Source of the DNA: Rhodopirellula sp.
GTDB taxonomy: Bacteria > Planctomycetota > Planctomycetia > Pirellulales > Thermoguttaceae
NCBI GenBank assembly: GCA_012728855.1
Contig: JAAYEH010000488.1
Location: forward strand, 1-39,424
DNA: 39,424 bases
Direction of reading: 5' to 3'
A program made the translations under genes and the position numbers. The notes under the pieces were generated by a model. The model had not been told where the DNA came from, did no database searches, and saw nothing but the letters and a program-made list of their open reading frames with translations. Below, piece by piece: positions 23,974 to 32,315 of the stretch (position 1 is its first letter; each line of letters begins with the position of its first letter).

Positions 23974-26160
23974 ATGAAGTGCTTATCGCTGTGGCTTGTT
24001 TTGGCAGTGGTTTCGTTTGCGAACGCCGAACGGCAGCTCTATGTGTCGGTGGATGCGGCCGCGGGCGGCGATGGCAGTCGCCACAAGCCCTATCAGTCCC
24101 TCACGCAAGCGCGCGATGGGATTCGCACGTTGCGTAAAGCGGGATCACTGACGGGCGGCGAAGCCGTGACGGTCTACGTGGAACCGGGCGTCTATCCGCT
24201 GCACGCATCGTTCGAACTCGATGCTGGGGACAGTGGCACGGCGGAAGCGCCGGTTGTCTACCGTGCTCGCGAAAAGGGCAAGGTGCGGTTTCAAGGCGGC
24301 GTTGGGCTGGACCCGGCTTCTTTCCAGCCGGTCGCCGATGCGGCAGTGCTGTCACGGCTGGACGCGGCAGTGCGGGATAGGATACGAGTGTGCGACCTGT
24401 CGGCCAAGGTGCCGGCCGCATTTCCCGGGTTTAAGACCGCCTTTCGTGGCGCACCCGTCGCTCCCTGGCTGTATGTGAACCAGCGTCCCATGACGCTTGC
24501 GCGATGGCCTAATGCTGGCGGTGGCGACGCCGAGTGGGCGAGTTTCTCCAAGGCGGTCGATACCGGCCTGCCCAAGCCCGAGGCAACCGACCCCGCCTTG
24601 CGCAAACTCCATCCCGGTTCGTTCCTGTTCGATGATCCACGACCGGCACGGTGGAATTTGTCGGAAGGGGTCTGGCTGCTGGGGTACTGGACCCACGATT
24701 GGAGCGATGAAGTGATCCGCATCGCCTCCTACGACAAGCAGCAGAAGATCATCGCGCTGGCGGCGCCGCACTCCTACGGCATCAACGCCGGCACCTGGGG
24801 CGCGGCGAACCGCCGCTTCTTCGCCATCAACGCGCTGGAGGAATTGGACTCCGCGGGCGAATGGTATCTGGATCGCCCCCGCAAGCTTCTCTATTTCTAC
24901 CCCGACGGCGATCTGACCGCGGCGGAAATCGTTCTGGCGACCTTGACCGAACCATTGGTCAAAGTCAATGGAGCGAAATACGTCCGGTTTGTCGGGCTGG
25001 AATTCGGGTACGGCCATGGCGACGGGATCATCGCCCGGAATGCCGACCACCTGGAAATTGCCGGCTGCGTGGTGGCCAATCTGGCCGGGGGCGGAATTTC
25101 GCTCGATGGTTCCGCCAGTTCCGTGCGAGGCTGCGATCTGCTGAACATCGGCCGAGGCGGCATCTCGCTGGGCGGCGGGGACCGCAAGTCGTTGACTCCG
25201 GCCAAGAACCTCGCCGAGAACAATCACATTCACCATTTCGGCCTCTTTCAGCGGACTTACGCGCCCGGGATTGGCGTACATGGCTGCGGCCAGATCGCCC
25301 GCAACAACCGTATCCACGACGCGCCCCACAACGCCGTCCTCTATGGCGGCAACGAGCACTTGTTGGAACGGAACGAAGTCTATCGCGTGGTGATGGAAAC
25401 CGGCGATGCCGGCGCGTTTTACACCGGACGGGACTGGACGAGCCGGGGGAATATTCTGCGGAACAACTACATTCACGACCTCGGCAGCGGCAACGCCGAT
25501 CACGTGAATACGATGGGAATCTATCTCGACGACTGCGATTGCGGCGACACGCTGGTGGGCAACGTGTTCTACCGGGCCGGGCGGGCGATGATGATCGGCG
25601 GCGGCCGCGACAATCCGGTCCTCAACAACCTGGTCATCGATTGCCCGATCGGCTTGCACATCGACGCGCGGGGCATGACGTGGAAGCAATGGAACAGCCC
25701 CGCGGACAAGAGTTGGCATCTGGAGGCGAAAGCCGAAGAGTTCGCCTATACCCAGCCGCCCTGGAGCACAAAGTATCCCCGTCTGGCGGCGATTATGAAC
25801 GAGGAACCGCGCCAACCGCTGGGCAATCCGATTCTCCGCAATGTGTTCGTTGACTGCACCAAACAGGTTTGCAGCTTCGACGGCAACGTGAAGAAACTGC
25901 TCGACAAGTTTGAGATCGCCGACAATCTGGCGGTCAGTACGACCGGCGCGGCAAAGGCGGTCGACGTCAGAGGCTTCACCAATCTGTCACGCAGCGAGGA
26001 CAAACCGATTGATCTCGGTGCTGGCGACCTGGCGGACCAGAGTTTCTTTTCGCGTTGGCAGGCGTGGATCCGCAAAGAGATGCCGTCTTTCGAGACGATC
26101 CCGTTGGAAAAGATCGGGCTTTACCAGGACGAGTATCGCCGCACACTGCCGGCCCGTTGA
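23974..26160 (+). CDS. Secreted right-handed parallel beta-helix protein
   Basis: 728 residues. Signal peptide MKCLSLWLVLAVVSFANA (1-18) is followed by a beta-helix entry segment (LYVSVDAAAGGDGSR...PYQSLTQARDGIR). Next come GEWYLDRPRKLLYFYPDGDL, then parallel-helix coils rich in N, G and H (NNHIHHFGLFQRTYAPGIGV; RNNRIHDAPHNAVLYGGNEH; ETGDAGAFYTGRDW). The tail FETIPLEKIGLYQDEYRR matches that of the 928-aa protein at 36505. Such proteins often act on polysaccharides (pectate-lyase or GH141-like), but catalytic residues cannot be assigned here. It converges with the quinone-oxidoreductase gene. Confidence 0.88.
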   Translation: MKCLSLWLVLAVVSFANAERQLYVSVDAAAGGDGSRHKPYQSLTQARDGIRTLRKAGSLTGGEAVTVYVEPGVYPLHASFELDAGDSGTAEAPVVYRAREKGKVRFQGGVGLDPASFQPVADAAVLSRLDAAVRDRIRVCDLSAKVPAAFPGFKTAFRGAPVAPWLYVNQRPMTLARWPNAGGGDAEWASFSKAVDTGLPKPEATDPALRKLHPGSFLFDDPRPARWNLSEGVWLLGYWTHDWSDEVIRIASYDKQQKIIALAAPHSYGINAGTWGAANRRFFAINALEELDSAGEWYLDRPRKLLYFYPDGDLTAAEIVLATLTEPLVKVNGAKYVRFVGLEFGYGHGDGIIARNADHLEIAGCVVANLAGGGISLDGSASSVRGCDLLNIGRGGISLGGGDRKSLTPAKNLAENNHIHHFGLFQRTYAPGIGVHGCGQIARNNRIHDAPHNAVLYGGNEHLLERNEVYRVVMETGDAGAFYTGRDWTSRGNILRNNYIHDLGSGNADHVNTMGIYLDDCDCGDTLVGNVFYRAGRAMMIGGGRDNPVLNNLVIDCPIGLHIDARGMTWKQWNSPADKSWHLEAKAEEFAYTQPPWSTKYPRLAAIMNEEPRQPLGNPILRNVFVDCTKQVCSFDGNVKKLLDKFEIADNLAVSTTGAAKAVDVRGFTNLSRSEDKPIDLGAGDLADQSFFSRWQAWIRKEMPSFETIPLEKIGLYQDEYRRTLPAR

Positions 26161-26173
26161 ATGGAAACCAAGA

Positions 26174-26244
26174 AGGGGTCGGGAGTCTTTTTCCGTATTG
26201 GCCGCCGCTGCCGGCCGATACGGAAAAAGACTCCCGACCCCCTT
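26174..26244. repeat. 30-bp-stem inverted repeat between convergent genes
   Basis: AAGGGGTCGGGAGTC... (from 26174) pairs with ...GACTCCCGACCCCCTT (ending 26244), with a single-base bulge and one G-T pair, around a 7-nt loop at 26205-26211. The stem includes TTTTTCCGTAT/ATACGGAAAAA. It lies just past the beta-helix stop and before the opposite-strand oxidoreductase stop, so it may act as a bidirectional terminator or transcript-stabilising hairpin, although no T-run follows. Confidence 0.85.
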
Positions 26245-26354
26245 GCGCCCATGAACTGTCTTGATTCCCTGGAAAACGGAGTGCGTGGCTGCTTGAGTTC
26301 GATCCGCACCGAGGATTCACACCTGGCAATTGAACTTCCGCCGCTTTGCGGCTC

Positions 26355-27320
26355 CTATCCGTTGACCGTCAGCACCACTTTGCCAATATTCTCCCGGCGC
26401 TGGAGAATCGCATGAGCCTCTTCGGCCTGGGTGATTGGCAGCGTCTTGTAGATTACCGGCTTGATGGCACCGCAAGAGAACGACGGCCAGAGAGTTCTCT
26501 CAAGAGCGGCAAGGATCTCCGCCTTCATCTCGAGCGAACGGCTTCGCAGCGTGCTGCCGATGAGCTGGATGCCTCGCCTGAAAAACGTGTTCATATTGAT
26601 TTCGGTCATGGCTCCGCCCAGCGTCGCGATCACGATCCATCGTCCCCCGATGGCCATCTTCTCGATGCACTGCCCGAGTTCACGACCACTGATACAATCC
26701 AAGGCAATGTCAACCGGGTGTTCCTCCATGGCTTTGCCGAGATCGTCGACGGTGCGGTTGACGACGATATCGGCGCCGAGACTGCGGACGAAGTCGGCCT
26801 TCTGCTCCGTGCTGACGGTTGTCATCACCTTGCCGCCAAGCGCCTTCACCAGTTGGATCGCCGCGATCCCCAGACCGCTTGCCCCGGCCTGGATGAGAAC
26901 CGTGTCCCCCGCCTTCATGCCGCCCTCGATCGAGAGGTTCAGATAGGAGGTGGCAAACGCTTCCGGGATAGCCGCCGCTTCGATCATGGACAATCCTTCC
27001 GGAACCGGCAAGGTCATATCCGCCGGAACAGCGACGCGTTCCGCATATCCGCCGCCGCCAAGCAGCGCGCAGACCTTGTCGCCGGCTCTCCAGCGGCTGT
27101 CCGCCGGGGCCTCGGCAACAATGCCCGCGACCTCCAGCCCCATCCATTCCGGCCAGCCGGGCGGCGGCGGATAGTTCCCCGCGCGCTGCAGCAGGTCGGC
27201 GCGGTTCAGTGCAGCGGCATGGACATCAACAAGAAGCTCGCCGGGTTTCGGAACCGGATCGGGCACTTCGGTCCAGACGAGCGATTGCTCTCCATCTACC
27301 AAGACTGCGTGCATGTTCAT
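26355..27320 (-). CDS. Quinone oxidoreductase-like medium-chain reductase (PIG3/QOR type)
   Basis: 321 residues. The N-terminal GroES-like part has NRADLLQRAGNYPPPPGWPE, a PIG3/QOR hallmark. The cofactor domain has AGASGLGIAAIQLVKALGGK with the AxxGxG NADPH motif. The zinc ligands of alcohol dehydrogenases are absent, as expected for this subgroup, which reduces quinones or enones with NADPH. The ATG at 27320 overlaps the MFS stop by 4 nt (ATGA), and GAGGA lies upstream. Coexpression with the transporter is likely. Confidence 0.92.
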   Translation of the reverse strand: MNMHAVLVDGEQSLVWTEVPDPVPKPGELLVDVHAAALNRADLLQRAGNYPPPPGWPEWMGLEVAGIVAEAPADSRWRAGDKVCALLGGGGYAERVAVPADMTLPVPEGLSMIEAAAIPEAFATSYLNLSIEGGMKAGDTVLIQAGASGLGIAAIQLVKALGGKVMTTVSTEQKADFVRSLGADIVVNRTVDDLGKAMEEHPVDIALDCISGRELGQCIEKMAIGGRWIVIATLGGAMTEINMNTFFRRGIQLIGSTLRSRSLEMKAEILAALERTLWPSFSCGAIKPVIYKTLPITQAEEAHAILQRRENIGKVVLTVNG

Positions 27321-28579
27321 CTGGATTCCTCTTCCATAGGACGCGGCGGCTTGACGAGGAAGGTGACAGCCGCCGCGACGGCCAGCAGCGCTGCCGAACA
27401 GTAGTAGGCGAAATTGAAGCTCCCGGTCTGATCGTAGACCTTGCCGGCCAAGAGCGCCAGCATGAAGCCGCCAAAGCCCCAGGCCGTAAAGACCAGGCCG
27501 TAGTTCACCCCAAAATGTTTCAGACCGTAGTAATCTCTCGTCAGCGACGGGAACAGCGCCAGATTCGCACCGTAGTTGGCTCCGATGAGCGCCGAGACCA
27601 CCGCCAGCACCGCCGGGTTGGCCGGCAGCGAGCCCTCCGTCGTCTGCGACAGCAGGAGTATCAGGATCGCCTGCAACACAAAGCCGATCAACATCGTCGC
27701 CCTTCGCCCGATCTTGTCGGAGGCAATGCCGGCGACGATGCGCCCGGCGCCGTTTCCAACAGCCAGGACGGCCACCAGGACGAACCCCAACTCGAGGCCC
27801 GCCTGGACCGACGCGATCTTGGCGAGCATGGAAATGATCATCAGTCCGGCGCCCGCGCCGCAGGCGTACATGAACCACAGCACGTAGAATTGCCACGTCC
27901 TCAGCATTTCCCGGGGACGGTAGTCGTCGCTCTCCCGTACGCCGCTGCCGGCCGGGCGCGGCAACGTGCCGGGCGGCACGTATCCCGGCGGCGGAGTCTT
28001 GAGTATTTGTGCCAGCCCCGACACCACCAGAAGGAACGCCACGCCCAGGATCATGACCGCGTTGGCCAGGCCGAAGGCGCCGATCAGCCAGTTCGACAGC
28101 GGCGCGGCGTATACCGGCGCCAAGCCGAATCCGGAGACCACAATTCCCACAATCGTGCCGGTCTTCTGAGGCGGGAACCACTTGACCGCCGGCGGAGTCG
28201 CCGACGCATAAGCGAACGCGATGCCCGCGCCGGTCAGCACGCCGAAGCCCAGTACATAGCCCAGCGACGTTGTGGTGAAGCCGGCCAGAATCATTCCCAA
28301 GCCTACAAGGACGCCACCAAGCGTGGCGACCAGACGCGGACCGAACTTGTCCTGCATCTGCCCGGCGGGCACCATCACCAGGCAAATCACCAGACAGCTA
28401 ATCGCGTAGGGCAAAGACTTCTCCGCCTGGGACCAGCCCCAAGCGTCGGGCACACCCTTGCTGATGACGCTCCACGTGTACATGATGGCCAGCGACAAGT
28501 TGATGCCCAAGCCGGCAAAGGTAACTCGCCAGCCGTGATTCACCGGCGGCGGGATATCGTCCCGATCGCTTTCACTCAT
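27317..28579 (-). CDS. MFS transporter of the OFA (oxalate/formate antiporter-like) family
   Basis: 420 residues with twelve predicted spans. The N-terminus GWRVTFAGLGINLSLAIMYTW and the loop AGQMQDKFGPRLVATLGG match the OFA family, which exchanges or imports small organic acids. The middle segment FGVLTGAGIAFAYASATPPA and the motif ASDKIGRRATM are typical MFS elements. It overlaps the downstream reductase gene by 4 nt. The substrate may be a product or substrate of the nearby oxidoreductases. Confidence 0.9.
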   Translation of the reverse strand: MSESDRDDIPPPVNHGWRVTFAGLGINLSLAIMYTWSVISKGVPDAWGWSQAEKSLPYAISCLVICLVMVPAGQMQDKFGPRLVATLGGVLVGLGMILAGFTTTSLGYVLGFGVLTGAGIAFAYASATPPAVKWFPPQKTGTIVGIVVSGFGLAPVYAAPLSNWLIGAFGLANAVMILGVAFLLVVSGLAQILKTPPPGYVPPGTLPRPAGSGVRESDDYRPREMLRTWQFYVLWFMYACGAGAGLMIISMLAKIASVQAGLELGFVLVAVLAVGNGAGRIVAGIASDKIGRRATMLIGFVLQAILILLLSQTTEGSLPANPAVLAVVSALIGANYGANLALFPSLTRDYYGLKHFGVNYGLVFTAWGFGGFMLALLAGKVYDQTGSFNFAYYCSAALLAVAAAVTFLVKPPRPMEEESR

Positions 28580-28635
28580 AGTGGTGCTTTCATCTGGATC
28601 CTTGATCCGGCGAGGTGTGTCCGAATTGTCCTTTC

Positions 28636-28717
28636 ATCCGTGCCCCGGCCTTGCCATCCGTGCTACTCTGCCTTCCAACAGTTTTGATGGCACGGATGGC
28701 AAGGCCGGGGCACGGAT
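28636..28717. repeat. Perfect 28-bp inverted repeat
   Basis: Bases 28636-28663 (ATCCGTGCCCCGGCCTTGCC onward) are exactly complementary to 28690-28717, with a 26-nt interior. Within each arm, GCCATCCGTGC and ATCCGTGCCCC overlap as partial repeats. It lies between the stop of the Gfo/Idh/MocA gene at 28764 and the start of the MFS gene at 28579, so it would sit in their shared transcript. Confidence 0.9.
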
Positions 28718-28763
28718 AGAGATTACGAAGAATACTGCTCCGGGATCAAGGAGATCTCTGTTT

Positions 28764-30203
28764 CTACACCCGCTCCGGCACCGCAAACGGCTCGCGGTAG
28801 GACCGGTTGAGCAACGCATCCGCATCGGGGGCGCCGATGAACTTCTCGGCCTGGGCGTCAAACGCTAGCGTGCGCCCGAGGCGATACGTGGAATTGGCCA
28901 ACTCGACCCGGCCGGTGGCGGCCAGGTGGCGCTTCATGGCCTCGAACGATTCGCGAAACGTCTTGTCGCCGTCGAATGCCTTCGCTACCCCGTCGAAGGG
29001 TACGTCTTCGCCAAGGCGATAGGAGATGTTGCCCAAGTGGGTCAGCAGCACGGACCGATGGCCTTCGAGGATTTCGGCATGAAGATCTTCCCGTTTCCGG
29101 CTGCGGACGCAATCGATGAAGTTCCGCATATGGCGCGGCCCCTGTTCGGGAGCGCCGGGGGGCGGAAAGTTCTTGATCGGCACGCCGTCGCTCTTGCCCT
29201 TGGCGAAGAACTTGCCGTCGCGGACCACGCCTTCATCGGTGTAGAACTCGTTGGTGATCTTCCATTGGTCGCTATCGATCACGCCGCGAATCTCCAGAAT
29301 CAGCTTGACCTCGCCGAAATCGATCAGGGTCAACTGGGTATTGGGAGTCTGCCCCTGGTCCTGGTAGCCGAAGCGGCCGCCGAGGCTGACGACGCTCTTG
29401 GGGACCGCCCCGTCGGGCATGGCCCAGCGGCAGACGTCCAACTGGTGCGACCCCATGTTGCCGATCTCGCCATTGCCGAAGTCCCACCGCCAGTGCCAAT
29501 CATAGTGGACGAGATTCGTGCGAAACGGCTGCACCGGGGCCGGGCCAAGCCAGAGATCGAAGTCCAATTCGCGCGGCGGTTGCTGCGGATCCTTGATGCC
29601 GATGCTGTCCCTGGTCCGGCTGGCATAACCGTAGGAGACCAGCAGCTTGCCGAACTTGCCGTTGCGAACGTCATTGACCAATTGGATCCATTGCGGATCG
29701 GATCGGCGCTGGGTGCCGTTCTGGACAATGCGGTCGTACTTTCTCGCCGCCTCCACGAGTCGGCGGCCTTCGACGAGGTTGTGGCTGCAGGGCTTCTCCA
29801 CGTATACGTCTTTGCCCGCCTGACAGGCCCAGATGGCCATCAGAGCGTGCCAATGGTTGGGCGTGACGATGGAAACGGCGTCGAGATTCTTGTCGTCGAG
29901 GGCCTGGCGAATGTCCTGCACACAGGCGGGCGTGTTGCCCGCCCTGTCCGTCACAAGCTTGCTCCTGGAAGGAAACAGCCGGCTGTCGGGATCGACGAGG
30001 TAGGCGACCTCGACGTCCTTCATCGGGCTGAATCCCGTCAGGTGCGTTTGTCCTCGCCCATTGATCCCTGCGACGGCGAGGCGAACACGGTCGTTGGCTC
30101 CCAGCACCCGCCCCGAGGCTTTCGTGCCGGAAAGGACGAACGTGCCAAGTGCGCTTCCGGCGACGGTGCGTTTCAGGAATTCGCGACGATGATGCGGAAA
30201 CAT
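28764..30203 (-). CDS. Tat-exported Gfo/Idh/MocA family oxidoreductase
   Basis: 479 residues. RR signal HHRREFLKRTVAGSALGTF (4-22), Rossmann segment VAGINGRGQ (44-52), TPNHWHA (114-120) and EKP (136-138) are visible. DWHWRWDFGNGEIGNMGSHQ and LDVCRWAMPDG form the C-domain site. The ATG at 30203 has GGGAG upstream with a 7-nt spacer; an upstream in-frame ATG adds 18 residues and is less likely. It is upstream of the MFS/reductase pair on the same strand, so possibly part of the same unit, separated by the perfect palindrome. Confidence 0.92.
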   Translation of the reverse strand: MFPHHRREFLKRTVAGSALGTFVLSGTKASGRVLGANDRVRLAVAGINGRGQTHLTGFSPMKDVEVAYLVDPDSRLFPSRSKLVTDRAGNTPACVQDIRQALDDKNLDAVSIVTPNHWHALMAIWACQAGKDVYVEKPCSHNLVEGRRLVEAARKYDRIVQNGTQRRSDPQWIQLVNDVRNGKFGKLLVSYGYASRTRDSIGIKDPQQPPRELDFDLWLGPAPVQPFRTNLVHYDWHWRWDFGNGEIGNMGSHQLDVCRWAMPDGAVPKSVVSLGGRFGYQDQGQTPNTQLTLIDFGEVKLILEIRGVIDSDQWKITNEFYTDEGVVRDGKFFAKGKSDGVPIKNFPPPGAPEQGPRHMRNFIDCVRSRKREDLHAEILEGHRSVLLTHLGNISYRLGEDVPFDGVAKAFDGDKTFRESFEAMKRHLAATGRVELANSTYRLGRTLAFDAQAEKFIGAPDADALLNRSYREPFAVPERV

Positions 30204-30556
30204 GCGGGAACTCCCGGGGAATAATGACAATCGATACATGCGAGGAATGTCGTTCACGGTTGATGGGCCGCTGCAAAGTGGTGCTTCCCACGTGCGTTTT
30301 CAAGGCATTGCAGGGCAAATGAATGACTCGAAAGGGCTTCATGATTCGCCGGCTGCTCGTGGCGATCACCGTAGTGCCTCTCGACGGCGGTGCATCGTCT
30401 ACGCCGACTCCGCTTACTTCTTTCCAGACGTGATTTTGGAGCCGAATCCTAACCCATTCATTTGCCCTGCCATTCCTAAGAAAACGCATGTTTGAGCTTC
30501 CGGCAGACCTCATCCCGCCCACGGATTCTGCGGCGGAGTCATTTCGTTAGGGCCTC
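30204..30556. other. Intergenic region between two oxidoreductase genes
   Basis: A 353-nt gap on the minus-strand run. It should contain the promoter for the downstream oxidoreductase (28764-30203). No palindrome, RNA motif or coding frame with recognisable features was seen. Confidence 0.4.
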
Positions 30557-31930
30557 TTAGTGAAGCACCTCCTCAACCACCCACGGCTGGCGATATTCTC
30601 GCTTGAAGAGGCCCATGGCCTCGGGGTCGTCGAGGATGTGCTCGGTTTTCGGATCGATTCGCAGTTTGCGACCACCGAGCCGGGAACTGATGTTGGCGTA
30701 GTGAACCAGGAGTATGCTGCGGTGCCCCTCTTCGACGTCGGCATTGGGCCGCTTGCGACTCTTCACCGATTCGACGAAGTTCGCCTTGTGATCCGCGTCG
30801 GGAAAGCGGCCGTACATCTGGTCTTTGACCACCGGCTGCCGGTCTTTCGGCCGGACGTAAACTTGCCAACCGCCGCCCATTCGGCCCATGAACATCACCC
30901 CCAATTCCCCATAAAGCTCGATTCGTGTGGCATTCTGCGGCCAGTAGGGGAAGATGTCGCCGTTGCGAAGTTCGGGGTCGTTTCTGAGCATGTAGGGCGT
31001 AAAGAGCGTCTGCTCGTAGGTCATCACCATATCGGCAAAGTCAAAGGTGGCCAGTTGCGTGTCGGGCGTCTCGGCGTCACCTCGCGGGTCGAAGCGCCGG
31101 CCCGTGCAATAGACGCCGCTCGGATAATCGACGCCGCAGAGCCAGCGGGCCAGATCCAACTGATGGATTCCCTGGTAGGCCATGTTGCCGCCGCCGTAGT
31201 CCCAAAGCTGCCGCCATTGGATATGGATCGCCTGGTTGTACTTGCGCGCCGGGGCCGGGCCGTTCCACATCTCCCAATCCAGCGTCGCGGGCGGGGCCGA
31301 GTCGGACCCCCACTGAAAATCGGGGACGTGACACTGCTCGAACACCCGGCAGAGATGGACCTTGCCCAGCTTGCCCTCTTCAAGGTAGCGTTTGGCGGCG
31401 AAATTGTAGGGGGCACTGCGGTTCTGCGTGCCGATCTGGACGATACGGTCGTACTTTCGAGCGGCATTGACCGCCTGGCGGCCTTCCCAGGGATTGTGGC
31501 TCTGCGGCTTCTCGCAGTAGACGTCCTTGCCGGCACGGCAACAGAGAATGGTCGCCAGGGCATGCCAATGCGGCGGGGTGGCGATCACCGCGGCGTCGAC
31601 CGAAGCGTCGTCGAGCATCTCGCGGAAATCCTGCACGCATTTCGGACGTTTGCCCCCCTGGCGCGAGGAATATTCTTTCGTTCGCGGCTCGTGCAACCGG
31701 CTGTCCACGTCGCAAATATAGCCGATCTCGCAATCGCCGCGATCCAGAAACCCCATAGCCAGCGAGTGCCCCCGCCCTCCGCCGACGCCGATCATCGCCA
31801 GCACGAGTCGATCGTTGGCCGGAGTTGCCCGGACCGATCCGGGATTGGCCAGGATGGTAAGGCTGCCGGCTAATCCGAGCGTCGCCTTTCGGGAATCGTC
31901 GAGGAATCGCCGCCGGTTGATTTCGGACAT
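30557..31930 (-). CDS. Tat-exported Gfo/Idh/MocA family oxidoreductase
   Basis: 457 residues. Signal INRRRFLDDSRKATLGLAGS (4-23), MIGVGGGRG (46-54), TPPHWHALAT and EKP (140-142) are visible, with IHQLDLARWLCGVDYP in the C-domain. HWHAL and YCEKPQSHN are shared with the neighbour at 28764, showing both belong to the same secreted subfamily. The ATG at 31930 is favoured, as it places RR at residues 6-8, although the ribosome site is weak; an ATG 15 codons upstream is possible. Confidence 0.9.
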   Translation of the reverse strand: MSEINRRRFLDDSRKATLGLAGSLTILANPGSVRATPANDRLVLAMIGVGGGRGHSLAMGFLDRGDCEIGYICDVDSRLHEPRTKEYSSRQGGKRPKCVQDFREMLDDASVDAAVIATPPHWHALATILCCRAGKDVYCEKPQSHNPWEGRQAVNAARKYDRIVQIGTQNRSAPYNFAAKRYLEEGKLGKVHLCRVFEQCHVPDFQWGSDSAPPATLDWEMWNGPAPARKYNQAIHIQWRQLWDYGGGNMAYQGIHQLDLARWLCGVDYPSGVYCTGRRFDPRGDAETPDTQLATFDFADMVMTYEQTLFTPYMLRNDPELRNGDIFPYWPQNATRIELYGELGVMFMGRMGGGWQVYVRPKDRQPVVKDQMYGRFPDADHKANFVESVKSRKRPNADVEEGHRSILLVHYANISSRLGGRKLRIDPKTEHILDDPEAMGLFKREYRQPWVVEEVLH

Positions 31931-32009
31931 GGAATCAGTGCCTTTGGACAACAACGGTTGGTTCTTCGGGTTCATCTACCAGCGTACGTTCTCCGTTGGC
32001 GGTGCGCCT

Positions 32010-32038
32010 ATGTAAAAAATCGTGACAAATTCTTACAT
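32010..32038. promoter_or_regulatory. Operator-like palindrome ATGTAA-N17-TTACAT
   Basis: ATGTAAAAAAT (32010-32020) faces AAATTCTTACAT (32027-32038). The six outer pairs are perfect, and inner A/T pairing is partial around CGTGAC. It lies between divergent oxidoreductase genes. It could bind a dimeric regulator such as a LacI- or AraC-type protein; the factor is unknown. Confidence 0.45.
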
Positions 32039-32082
32039 GAAAGGCACACCAGCACGGAGAATCTAGAACGAAAGGAGGGTGC

Positions 32083-32127
32083 ATGCCCCTATTTGCAGAC
32101 GAGAAGCCCCGAGTTTCCGTGCCTTGA
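32083..32127 (+). CDS. Possible 14-codon leader ORF with strong ribosome site
   Basis: ATG at 32083 follows AAAGGAGGG (32071-32079), a near-ideal Shine-Dalgarno, at a short 3-nt spacing. It encodes MPLFADEKPRVSVP. No attenuator structure is evident nearby. It may be a leader peptide of the downstream oxidoreductase, or the SD-like motif may be chance. Confidence 0.22.
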   Translation: MPLFADEKPRVSVP

Positions 32128-32138
32128 AGGGGGTGTCA

Positions 32139-32214
32139 GTATAGCAAAAGGTATGTGCGGTGCGGGCCTTCCTTACCGGAGCATCCGCCTGTCAGTAGCG
32201 AAGCCGGCCGGGCG
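32139..32214 (+). repeat. 75-nt structured repeat, copy 1
   Basis: This copy aligns with 34269-34343: shared blocks are GTA...AAAAG, TGCGG-CCTTCCT-ACCG, GCATCCGC and GCGAAGCCGGC. Both copies can pair GCGG with CCGC around the CCTTCCT segment. It lies about 100 nt upstream of the oxidoreductase at 32316. Confidence 0.65.
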
Positions 32215-32315
32215 TTCAAGCGAGAGGTTCCGCCATGAACGTTGGCCTGTTTGACGCCGAGGCAGGACTCGCCTATGCTGCCGAAGTCTATTCTGGATAA
32301 CATGGAGAACCGGAA

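Larger units (their letters stand above)
31931..32315. other. Divergent promoter region between two oxidoreductase genes
   Basis: This region separates genes at 30557-31930 (minus) and 32316-33503 (plus). It contains an operator-like palindrome (32010-32038), a possible 14-codon leader ORF with a strong ribosome site (32083-32127), and one copy of a 75-nt structured repeat (32139-32214). Shared regulation of both genes is plausible. Confidence 0.5.

Noticed and set aside
24352..25815. A 487-codon minus-strand frame inside the beta-helix gene
   Set aside because: It is a shadow frame. The plus strand has a signal peptide and beta-helix repeats, whereas this frame has no motif.
27209..28687. 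A 492-codon plus-strand frame opposite the MFS transporter
   Set aside because: It is rich in R, Q and H, with no membrane spans or motif, and the minus strand encodes a clear OFA transporter.
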